Below are positions 10,722 to 18,017 of a stretch of DNA of 58,228 bases, one piece after another (within the stretch, counting starts at the first letter, position 1; the number at the start of each line of letters is the position of its first letter). The stretch is from Micromonospora yasonensis (GTDB taxonomy: Bacteria; Actinomycetota; Actinomycetes; Mycobacteriales; Micromonosporaceae), in assembly GCF_026013475.1 (NCBI RefSeq), contig NZ_JAPDPH010000017.1, forward strand, positions 1 to 58,228, in the 5' to 3' direction. The position numbers and the translations under genes are program-made. The notes below the pieces were generated by a model, which was given only the letters and a program-made list of their open reading frames with translations, did no database searches and had not been told where the DNA came from.

Positions 10722-11444
10722 GTGGAGACGACGGTGAGCTACGCGCGACTGATCCGACCGGTCATCGACCGGGTGTACGTGGCCGCCCGGTGGGCGGCCC
10801 GGCCCCGGATGGAGGCGTTCTACGCCGAGCGCGGCGTGGACCTCGGCTACGAGAACAGTTTCTTCTCCGGGGTGCTGGCCCGGCCGATGCCGGCCGACGC
10901 CCTCGCCGACGGGCTGATCTACACCGACGGCGACATGAGCCGGGAACTGGCCCAGGGTGTGACCAAGGTGGACGCCGAGGGCACCTGGCACCTGACCGAG
11001 CTCGGCCGGGAGCTGGCGCTCTTCGCCCAGCGGGCGACCGCCGAGGCCGCCGAGGAGCTCTGGTCTTCCGGGCCGAGCATGCTGCCCGGCCTGGCCGCGG
11101 TGCCGCGCCTGGCCGAGCTGGTCGGCCGGGTGCTGGAGCACGGCCTGGCCACCGGCGGGCCAGCCTTCCGCGCCATGACCCCGCCGTACGAGCCGGACGA
11201 CGCCTCGCCGGCGATGCTGCTCACCACCCGGCTCGGCTCGCTGCGCCACCATCGCGCCGACGCGCACCGGGCGGCGTGGCGGGCCGCCGGGCTGACCGCC
11301 GACGGGATCAGGGCGCTGCCCGACGGGCCGGAACGGGCGGCGATCGAGGCCGAGACCGACCGCCGCGACGAGCCCGCGTACGCGGTGCTCAGCGAGGCCG
11401 AGCGCGAGGAGCTGCTCGCCGGGCTCGGTGCCCTGCCCGGCTAG
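10722..11444 (+). CDS. conserved actinobacterial protein, possibly SCO6745/SalK-like
   Basis: 240-residue soluble, helix-rich protein. The segment LRHHRADAHRAAW followed by a WRAAGLT-type region and a closing LSEAEREELLAGL resembles the C-terminal part of the SCO6745 (SalK-like) family, but the assignment is from memory and weak. No cysteine cluster, signal peptide or membrane segment is seen. The GTG start is set by a TAGGGT box 8 nt upstream. Its stop overlaps the convergent gene on the minus strand by 4 bases, so both transcripts run into each other. Function unknown. Confidence 0.6.
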   Translation: METTVSYARLIRPVIDRVYVAARWAARPRMEAFYAERGVDLGYENSFFSGVLARPMPADALADGLIYTDGDMSRELAQGVTKVDAEGTWHLTELGRELALFAQRATAEAAEELWSSGPSMLPGLAAVPRLAELVGRVLEHGLATGGPAFRAMTPPYEPDDASPAMLLTTRLGSLRHHRADAHRAAWRAAGLTADGIRALPDGPERAAIEAETDRRDEPAYAVLSEAEREELLAGLGALPG

Positions 11445-11908
11445 GGCGAGACGGTGAGGACGTCGGCGAGATACCCGTCGACGTCCGGCTCCGCCGGTCG
11501 GCGGAGCACGTGCCGGATCCACGCCTCCCGCTCGTGCTGGACCACCGCCAGTTCCCAGACACAGCCGACCGTCGGCGTGGTGAGCAGCCTGAGCCGGTCG
11601 GGCCGGTCGAGCGGGGCGCGCAGGTAGCGCTGGTAGAGGTCGTAGCCGCGCACCCACCAGTCGACCAGGGCGAAGCAGGCCGGCCGGGCGTCGTGGGCCA
11701 CCACGAACCCGAGGCCGTGGGCGCCGTCCGCGTCGGGCTCGGGAAGCAGTTCGGCCGCCGCGCGCCAGACCGCGTACACCAGGGCGGGCCGGGGCGTGTC
11801 GGCGCGGGCCGCGATGCCGTACGCCTTGAGCCGCCAGCCGCGGATCGTGCGAACCCCGAGCGGGCTGACCGGACGGGGGCGGTACGGCGGCACGTCGATG
11901 GAGGTCAC
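11441..11908 (-). CDS. conserved hypothetical protein, third gene of the arsR-sulP operon
   Basis: 155 residues, rich in Trp, Tyr and Arg (WWVRGYDLYQRYL; VQHEREAWIRHVLRRP), without signal peptide or membrane helices. I do not recognise the family. The GTG at 11908 overlaps the sulP stop as GTGA, so it is translationally coupled to the transporter and probably belongs to the same process. It converges with 10722-11444 with a 4-base overlap. Confidence 0.65.
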   Translation of the reverse strand: MTSIDVPPYRPRPVSPLGVRTIRGWRLKAYGIAARADTPRPALVYAVWRAAAELLPEPDADGAHGLGFVVAHDARPACFALVDWWVRGYDLYQRYLRAPLDRPDRLRLLTTPTVGCVWELAVVQHEREAWIRHVLRRPAEPDVDGYLADVLTVSP

Positions 11909-13632
11909 GCATCCGCACCCAGGGTCCGGGCCGGGGTACCGCCCAGGGCGACGGCGCGGGCGTGCCGGATGGCGGCCGGGGTGTCCGGGAAGACGAGGCC
12001 CTCGCGGCGCAGCTCGTCGGCGACGCCGAGGGCGCTGAGCACCTGGTCGTGGCCGGGGGTGATGCCGGAGAGCAGCACGGTGATCCCCCGGCCGCGCAGC
12101 CGGTCGATCGCGTCACCGAGCACCTGCGCGCCGGTGGCGTCGATGGTGGACACCCGGGACATCCGCAGGATCACCACCCGTACGTCGGCCACCTCGGCCA
12201 GTTCCAGCAGGAAGGTGTGCGCGGCGGCGAAGAAGAGCGGCCCGTCCAGCCGGTACGCGACGATGTGCTCGGCGAGCAGGGCGTGCTCCTCGGCGCTGTG
12301 CTCGCCCTGGTCGAGGGGCACCTGCTCGAGCCGGGCGCTACGGGCCACCGCCCGCAGGGCGAGCACGACCGCCACGGCGAGCCCGACCGCCACCGCGGTG
12401 ACCAGGTCCCAGATCACGGTGACCGCGAAGGTCAGCACCAGCACCACCGCGTCGGCCCGGGTGGCGCGCAGCAGCGCCCTGAGCGAGCCGGCCTCCACCA
12501 TCCGGACGGTGGTGGCGAGCAGCACCCCGGCCAGGGCGGCGAGCGGGATGCGGCCGACCAGCGGGGCGGCGGCGAGCACGATCGCGGCGAGGGCGACGGC
12601 GTGGGTGAGCGCGGCGAGCTTCGAGGACGCGCCGGCCCGCACGTTCACGGCGGTACGGGCGATGGCGGCGGTGGCTGGGATGCCGCCGAAGAGCGGGGCG
12701 GCCAGGTTGGCCAGGCCCTGTCCGAAGAGTTCGCGGTCCGGGTCGTGCCGCTGGCCGACGGTCATCCCGTCCGCCACGGTCGCGGAGAGCAGGCTCTCCA
12801 GCGCCGCGAGGGCGGCCACCGCGACGGCACTGGGCAGCAGCGTGCCGACCGCGCCGAGGTCGAGGAAGTTCAGCGTCGGCGCGGGCAGCGCCTGCGGCAG
12901 GGTGCCGATCCGGACCAGGTCGACCGGGGCCAGCTCGGCGAGGACGGTGGCGGCGGCCACCCCGAGCAGAGAGAACGGCACGCCCGGCCGCCACCGGGCA
13001 CCGAGCAGCATGAGCGCCGCCACGCCGAGCGCCACCGCGACGGCGGCCGGCCGGGGGTGTACGGCGAACCGGGCGACCGCGTCGGCGGCCACCGCCCAGA
13101 CCTTCTCGCCTCGGGCGTCGGTGACGCCGAGCGCCGCCGGTACCTGTTGCAGCGCGATGACCACAGCGATGCCCGCCGTGAAGCCCTCGATCACCGGGGT
13201 CGGCAGGTAGCGGACGTACCGGCCGAGGCGGGCCAGGGCGAGCGCGATCAGCAGCAGCCCGGCCAGGGCGCCGACCATCAGCACACCCTCGGCGCCGAAG
13301 CGCTGCACCACCGGCACCAGCACCACGGTCATCGCCCCGGTGGGGCCGGAGACCTGGAGGTTGGAGCCGCCGAAGATCGCCGCGACCGCCCCGGCGACGA
13401 CGGCGGTGACCAGGCCCGCCCCGGCGCCGAGCCCGGAGGTGACGCCGAAGGCGAGCGCGAGTGGCAGCGCCACCACGGCCACGGTGAGCCCGGCGAGCAG
13501 GTCGCGCCGGGGTGAACGGCGCACCGCCGCCCAGTCGGCCCGGCCGGGCAGCAGCCCGAGGATCCGCTCCCCGACCGCGGCCAGCGCCGTTCCGCCGGCC
13601 CGCTGTGCCCGCTCGACCGTCCCGCTGCTCAC
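11905..13632 (-). CDS. SulP-family inorganic anion transporter with STAS domain
   Basis: Inner-membrane anion transporter of the SLC26/SulP family; substrates in this family include sulfate, bicarbonate, chloride and dicarboxylates, and the sequence does not tell which. The 575 residues hold about 12-14 hydrophobic segments, with the family motif region QVSGPTGAMTV near residue 95 and GGIPATAAIARTAVNVRAGA in the second half. A C-terminal cytoplasmic STAS domain carries RVSTIDATGAQVL. The GTG at 13632 overlaps the stop of the ArsR-type gene as GTGA, so regulator and transporter are co-translated. Confidence 0.9.
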   Translation of the reverse strand: MSSGTVERAQRAGGTALAAVGERILGLLPGRADWAAVRRSPRRDLLAGLTVAVVALPLALAFGVTSGLGAGAGLVTAVVAGAVAAIFGGSNLQVSGPTGAMTVVLVPVVQRFGAEGVLMVGALAGLLLIALALARLGRYVRYLPTPVIEGFTAGIAVVIALQQVPAALGVTDARGEKVWAVAADAVARFAVHPRPAAVAVALGVAALMLLGARWRPGVPFSLLGVAAATVLAELAPVDLVRIGTLPQALPAPTLNFLDLGAVGTLLPSAVAVAALAALESLLSATVADGMTVGQRHDPDRELFGQGLANLAAPLFGGIPATAAIARTAVNVRAGASSKLAALTHAVALAAIVLAAAPLVGRIPLAALAGVLLATTVRMVEAGSLRALLRATRADAVVLVLTFAVTVIWDLVTAVAVGLAVAVVLALRAVARSARLEQVPLDQGEHSAEEHALLAEHIVAYRLDGPLFFAAAHTFLLELAEVADVRVVILRMSRVSTIDATGAQVLGDAIDRLRGRGITVLLSGITPGHDQVLSALGVADELRREGLVFPDTPAAIRHARAVALGGTPARTLGADA

Positions 13633-13967
13633 CGGTCGGTCCGGGAGGCGCGCAGCTCGTCGAGGAGGGCGTCCCGGTCGGTGAGCACGGCGCCGAGGAT
13701 GCGCCGCCCGGCGGCGAGCAGGTCCGCCACGTCGGGGGTGCTGAGGGAGTACATGACCAGTGCCCCGTCCCGGTACGAGGTGACCATGCCGGCGCGACGG
13801 AGCACGGCGAGCTGCTGGGAGAGGTTGGACGCCTCCACGTCGTTGGCGGCCAGCAGGTCGCGGACCGGCTTCGGCCCGTCCTGAAGCAGTTCGAGCACCC
13901 GGATCCGGACCGGATGGCCCAGCGTGCGGAACAGCTCCGCCTTCGCCTGGTACAGCGGCACCGACAC
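13629..13967 (-). CDS. ArsR/SmtB-type winged-helix repressor lacking cysteines
   Basis: 112-residue winged-helix DNA-binding protein. The core FRTLGHPVRIRVLELL and the recognition region VEASNLSQQLAVLRRAGMV are typical ArsR. No cysteine occurs anywhere, so the classic metal site (ELCVCD) is absent; it must sense something else or use a non-thiol site. The GTG at 13967 has a GGGAGGG ribosome-binding site. It is first in arsR-sulP-hypothetical, with an inverted repeat directly upstream (13990-14019) that probably mediates autoregulation. Confidence 0.88.
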   Translation of the reverse strand: MSVPLYQAKAELFRTLGHPVRIRVLELLQDGPKPVRDLLAANDVEASNLSQQLAVLRRAGMVTSYRDGALVMYSLSTPDVADLLAAGRRILGAVLTDRDALLDELRASRTDR

Positions 13968-13989
13968 GAAGATCCCTCCCCAAGGTCGC

Positions 13990-14019
13990 TGAAGACTTTA
14001 GCACTTGCAGAAATCTTCA
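13990..14019. promoter_or_regulatory. candidate operator/promoter of the arsR-sulP operon
   Basis: TGAAGA at the left edge and TCTTCA at the right edge form an inverted repeat around an AT-rich centre, in an otherwise very GC-rich gap 22 bases before the arsR start. Position and symmetry fit an ArsR dimer site overlapping the promoter. No clear -10/-35 pair was assigned. Confidence 0.5.
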
Positions 14020-14120
14020 AGCCGACGCCGGTCGGTGCCGGGACGGTCGGAGCGTGCGCGAGGAGAGGCGGCCGGTTTCCCGGCGGTCACCCCGCCGAGC
14101 CGACCGTCACCGTGAAGGCC

Positions 14121-16577
14121 TCACCCCGTCCCTGCGGTGATGTCGTTGACACAGCGCAGCACCGGGCGGCGGGTCAGCGCGGCGGGATCGAGCGGGACGT
14201 CCGCCCGCACGGTGAACGCCGCCGATTCCCCGGGCAGCAGGGTGACCAGCGCCTGGTCCACCTCCGCCGACGGGTCCAGCCGGTCCGGGAACAGCGTCAG
14301 GTCGCGCAGCACCGTCCGGGCGGCCACCCGGACCAGTTGACCGCCGTCGACCGGTTCGACCGTGGCGTCCAGCTCGGCCGCCGGCCACTCGATCTCCCGG
14401 TCCTCGGCGAAGAACCACAGCGCCCGCTCCGTAGCGTCCCAGGGCTCCGCGACCAGCAGCTCCCGCCGGGCCTCGTCCGGCCGCGCCAGCTCCGGCGGCA
14501 GCGCCAGCACCACCGAGGAGTACGCGGGGACGTCGAGGTCGACCGAGGTCGTCGCCCTCGGCTCCCCGGCCAGGGTGAGCCGGGTGACCATTGCCCCCGC
14601 CTGCCACGCCGCGCCGGTCTCGTTCACCGCCACCAGGGCCAGCCCGCCGTCCCGGGGCTGCACGGTGAGCAGCCGGTCGGCGTACGCGCGGCGCAGCGCG
14701 TACCAGAGCGGCTTGCGCCGGCCGTCGCCGTCGACCGCCGACCAGGAGGTGACCGGCCAGCAGTCGTTGAGCTGCCAGACGATGGTGCCCGCGCAGACCG
14801 GCCGGTGCGAACGGAAGTGCTCGACCCCGAGCTGGATGGCCCGGGCCTGGTTGAGCTGGGTCAGGTAGTGCCAGTCGTCGAAGTCGGCGGGCGCCGGCAG
14901 GTGGGCGTCCAGCCCGCGCTGGAGTTTCCGGTCTCCGTCGACCGCCTTCTGGTGGTGGGCCATCCCGGGCGAGTCGTGGACGAGCGGCTGGTCCGAGATG
15001 GACCGCCGCAGGGTCGCGTACGTCGGGGGCGCCTGGTAGCCGAACTCGGCCACGAAGCGGGGCACGTACTCGCGGTACTTCGGGTAGTCGTCGGTGTTCC
15101 AGACGTCCCAGATGTGCGTGGTGCCGTGCGCGGGGTCGTTCGGGTGCACGTCCTCGCTGCCCGACCACGGGCTGCCCGGCCAGTACGGCCGGGTCGGGTC
15201 CAGCTCACCCACGATCTCGGGCAGCAACTCCAGGTAGTAGCCCCGCCCCCAGGTCCGTCCGGCCAGCGGTTCCTGCCAGCCCCAGTCGTGCCAGCCCCAG
15301 ATGTTCTCGTTGTTGCCGGTCCACAGCACCAGCGAGGGGTGGCCGGCGAGCCGGGTGACCTGCTGCCGGGCCTCCGCCTCGACCTCGGTACGGAACGGCT
15401 CCTCCTCCGGGTACGCGGCGCAGGCGAAGAGGAAGTCCTGCTGCACCAGCAGGCCCAGTTCGTCGGCCAGCTGGTAGAAGTCCACCGACTCGTACCGGCC
15501 ACCGCCCCAGACCCGGAGCAGGTTGACGTTCGCCCCGACCGCCTGGGCGAACCGCTCGGCCAGGCGCTGCCGGGTGACCCGGTTGGGGAACGCGTCGTCG
15601 GGGATCCAGTTGACGCCCCTGACGAACACCGGCACGTCGTTGACGTGCAGGGTGAACGCGGAGCCGTGCGCGTCGGGGGCGGTGTCCAGGCGTACCGAGC
15701 GGAAGCCGATCCGTCGGGACCAACCGTCCAGCACCCGGCCGTCCTCGGCGTGGAGGGTCACCGTTAGGTCGTACAACGGCTGCTCGCCGTACCCGACGGG
15801 CCACCACAGCTCGGGGTCGCGGACGGTGAGGGTGGCCACGGCGGTGCGCTCCCCCGCCGGGACGGTGACCTCGACGGCCGCGCCGGCCACGGTGGCGTGC
15901 ACGGCGAGCGGCACCTCGGCCGCCCGCTCGACCTCGACGTGCAACTCCACCCGGCCGGTGTCGCCGGCGACGGTGACCAGCGGGCGGACCGTCGCCAGCC
16001 GGGCGGCCGACCAGGCGTGCAGCCCGATCTCCTGCCAGATGCCGGCGGTGACCACGGTGGGTCCCCAGTCCCAGCCGAAGTTGCAGGCGGTCTTGCGGAT
16101 GAAGTGGAACGGCTCCGGGTACGCGTTGGGCCGGTCGCCGAGCCGGTCCCGGTGCGCCTCGGCATAGCGGTACGCCGAGTCGAACCGGACGGCCAGCGTG
16201 TTCGCGCCGGGCCGCAGCAGCGGGCCGACGGTGAACCGGTAGCCGCGGTGCTGGTTCTCGGTGCGGCCGACCTGCGTGCCGTTGAGGGTCACCGTGGCGA
16301 CCGTGTCCAGCCCGGCGCAGACCAGGTCCACCCGCTCGTCGTCCCCGGGCTGCCAGGCGAAGGTGGTCTCGTAGACCCAGTCGGTGCGCCCGATCCAGCC
16401 GAGCCGGTTCTCGTTGTCGTCGACGAACGGGTCGGGGATGAGGCCGGCGGCCAGCAGGTCGGTGTGCACGCAGCCGGGTACGGTGGCCGGCACCGCCCGG
16501 TCGGCGACCTCCGGCGGCACCCGCGGCCCGGGTACGGCCCGCAGCACCCACCCGTCGTGCAACGCTCGCTGACTCAC
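14121..16577 (-). CDS. beta-mannosidase (glycoside hydrolase family 2)
   Basis: Retaining exo-glycosidase releasing mannose from beta-1,4-manno-oligosaccharides; no signal peptide, so intracellular. The 818 residues comprise an N-terminal jelly-roll sugar-binding domain (about 1-190), an immunoglobulin-like domain, the TIM barrel (about 300-620) and C-terminal beta domains. The acid/base Glu424 is in GNNE and the nucleophile Glu511 in VAEFG; the IRKTACNFGWDWGP motif is typical of beta-mannosidases. The GTG at 16577 overlaps the stop of a truncated sugar-permease reading frame as GTGA, showing it was the last gene of a sugar ABC operon that has since lost its transporter. Confidence 0.92.
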   Translation of the reverse strand: MSQRALHDGWVLRAVPGPRVPPEVADRAVPATVPGCVHTDLLAAGLIPDPFVDDNENRLGWIGRTDWVYETTFAWQPGDDERVDLVCAGLDTVATVTLNGTQVGRTENQHRGYRFTVGPLLRPGANTLAVRFDSAYRYAEAHRDRLGDRPNAYPEPFHFIRKTACNFGWDWGPTVVTAGIWQEIGLHAWSAARLATVRPLVTVAGDTGRVELHVEVERAAEVPLAVHATVAGAAVEVTVPAGERTAVATLTVRDPELWWPVGYGEQPLYDLTVTLHAEDGRVLDGWSRRIGFRSVRLDTAPDAHGSAFTLHVNDVPVFVRGVNWIPDDAFPNRVTRQRLAERFAQAVGANVNLLRVWGGGRYESVDFYQLADELGLLVQQDFLFACAAYPEEEPFRTEVEAEARQQVTRLAGHPSLVLWTGNNENIWGWHDWGWQEPLAGRTWGRGYYLELLPEIVGELDPTRPYWPGSPWSGSEDVHPNDPAHGTTHIWDVWNTDDYPKYREYVPRFVAEFGYQAPPTYATLRRSISDQPLVHDSPGMAHHQKAVDGDRKLQRGLDAHLPAPADFDDWHYLTQLNQARAIQLGVEHFRSHRPVCAGTIVWQLNDCWPVTSWSAVDGDGRRKPLWYALRRAYADRLLTVQPRDGGLALVAVNETGAAWQAGAMVTRLTLAGEPRATTSVDLDVPAYSSVVLALPPELARPDEARRELLVAEPWDATERALWFFAEDREIEWPAAELDATVEPVDGGQLVRVAARTVLRDLTLFPDRLDPSAEVDQALVTLLPGESAAFTVRADVPLDPAALTRRPVLRCVNDITAGTG

Positions 16578-16651
16578 GACTTCACCGCGCCTTCCATGAT
16601 TCCGCGGACGATCTGACGTCCACCGATGAACAGCATCACCAGCAGGGGGCG
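16574..16651 (-). pseudogene. 3' remnant of a carbohydrate ABC transporter permease gene
   Basis: The last 25 codons before the beta-mannosidase read PLLVMLFIGGRQIVRGIMEGAVKS-like, matching the conserved C-terminus of MalG-type permeases (PLLVLF.GQR.IVRGI..GAVK). The remainder of the roughly 280-residue permease is absent: the frame upstream turns into non-membrane sequence and no start with a ribosome-binding site is present. The stop overlaps the beta-mannosidase GTG, preserving the original operon junction. Confidence 0.75.
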
Positions 16652-16738
16652 GTGTCCTTGGTGTGGCCGAGCATCCACGTTGAGCGAGAGGCCGGCCTTG
16701 AGATCGAGAGACGTTGACTGAACCGGATAAGTGAGGCC

Positions 16739-16767
16739 ACCGTACGGGCGACCCACGGCACTGTCAA
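16739..16767 (-). promoter_or_regulatory. consensus promoter of the former sugar operon
   Basis: Minus strand: -35 TTGACA (16762-16767), 17-nt spacer, -10 TACGGT (16739-16744). It lies about 160 bases before the beta-mannosidase and diverges from lacI. It probably once drove the solute-binding-protein gene and now reads through the permease remnant. The rest of 16652-16967 contains no gene; an 8-bp inverted repeat (GCGGCGGT..ACCGCCGC, about 16831-16851) may be a LacI-family operator. Confidence 0.65.
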
Positions 16768-16967
16768 CGGCCGGTCAACAGCGCGACCACCTCGGCCGGT
16801 GGGCGTGGTCGTGCGCTTAACCGCGCAAGTGGCGGCGGTTCAGTACCGCCGCGGGGCCGCGCCGCGCCGACCGGCCGCCGGACCCGTTGCAGTAGCGTGA
16901 CAGCCGCCGGTCACCCCGACGGCGCAGGACTGCCCCGCGGGGCCCGGACAAGTGGAGGAGCGCGCCG

Positions 16968-17987
16968 GTGAAGCGGCCGACCATCGCCGATGTCGCCCGG
17001 CGGGCCGGGGTCTCCAAGGGCGCGGTGTCGTACGCGCTGAACGGACAGCCCGGCGTGTCGGAGGCGACCCGCCAGCGGGTCCTGGCCATCGCCGCGGAGA
17101 TCGGGTTCCGCCCGAGCAGCGCGGCCCGCGCGCTCTCCGGCGCCACCGCCAAGGCGGTCGGCCTGGCCCTGTGCCGGCCGGCCCGGATACTGGGCATCGA
17201 GCCGTTCTTCATGGAGCTGATCAGCGGCGTCGAGGCGGAACTGTCCGCCCGCTCGTACGCGCTGACCCTCCAGGTGGTGGCCGACCAGGAGGCGGAGATC
17301 GCGGTCTACCGCCGGTGGTGGGCCGAGCGGCGGGTGGACGGCGTGTTCGTGTGCGACCTGCGCACCGACGACCGGCGGGTGCCGGCGCTGGAGGAGCTGC
17401 AACTGCCGGCCGTGGTGATCGGCGGCCCCGGCCACACCGGCAACCTCGCCAGCGTCTGGTCCGACGACGCGGCGGCCCTGGTGGAGACCGTGGAGTACCT
17501 GGTCGCCCTCGGGCACCGCCGGATCGCCCGGGTCGGCGGCCTGCCCTCGCTGCTGCACACCGAGATCCGCACCGACGCGTTCACCGGCGTGTGCCGCCGG
17601 CTGGGGCTGGACGACGCCACCACGGTCTGGTCCGACTACACCGGAGAGGAGGGCGCCCGGGCCACCCGGCGGCTGCTCAGCTCCGCCAACCGGCCCACCG
17701 CGGTCATCTACGACAACGACGTGATGGCGATCGCCGGACTCTCGGTGGCCCAGGAGATGGGCCTGGCCGTCCCGGGCGACCTGTCCATCGTGGCCTGGGA
17801 CGACTCCCCGCTCTGCCAGCTGGTGCACCCGCCGCTGACCGCGCTGGGCCGGGACATCCCGGCGTACGGGGCGCACGCCGCGCGGCAACTGCTCGCGGTG
17901 ATCGCGGGCGAGCCGGTAACCGGCCTCCAGGACGAGACCGCCCACCTCACCCCGCGTGGCAGCACCGCCCCGCCCCGGGCCCGGTGA
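16968..17987 (+). CDS. LacI-family transcriptional regulator
   Basis: 339 residues. An N-terminal helix-turn-helix and hinge (TIADVARRAGVSKGAVSYALNG, with ARALSG as the minor-groove hinge) is followed by a periplasmic-binding-protein-like effector domain, including the conserved DLSIVAWDDSPL near the end. The GTG at 16968 has GGAGG upstream. It is divergent from the beta-mannosidase and the consensus promoter at 16739-16767, the usual arrangement for a repressor of a beta-mannoside uptake and degradation operon. The effector is inferred to be a (manno)oligosaccharide. Confidence 0.93.
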   Translation: MKRPTIADVARRAGVSKGAVSYALNGQPGVSEATRQRVLAIAAEIGFRPSSAARALSGATAKAVGLALCRPARILGIEPFFMELISGVEAELSARSYALTLQVVADQEAEIAVYRRWWAERRVDGVFVCDLRTDDRRVPALEELQLPAVVIGGPGHTGNLASVWSDDAAALVETVEYLVALGHRRIARVGGLPSLLHTEIRTDAFTGVCRRLGLDDATTVWSDYTGEEGARATRRLLSSANRPTAVIYDNDVMAIAGLSVAQEMGLAVPGDLSIVAWDDSPLCQLVHPPLTALGRDIPAYGAHAARQLLAVIAGEPVTGLQDETAHLTPRGSTAPPRAR

Positions 17988-18017
17988 ACCGGCTAAGCCG
18001 CTCCTGCCCGTACCGGT

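Noticed and set aside
16574..16756. Intact 60-residue minus-strand protein before the beta-mannosidase
   Set aside because: Only the last 25 residues look like protein (a permease C-terminus). The N-terminal part is promoter-proximal non-coding sequence without a ribosome-binding site, so it is treated as a remnant.
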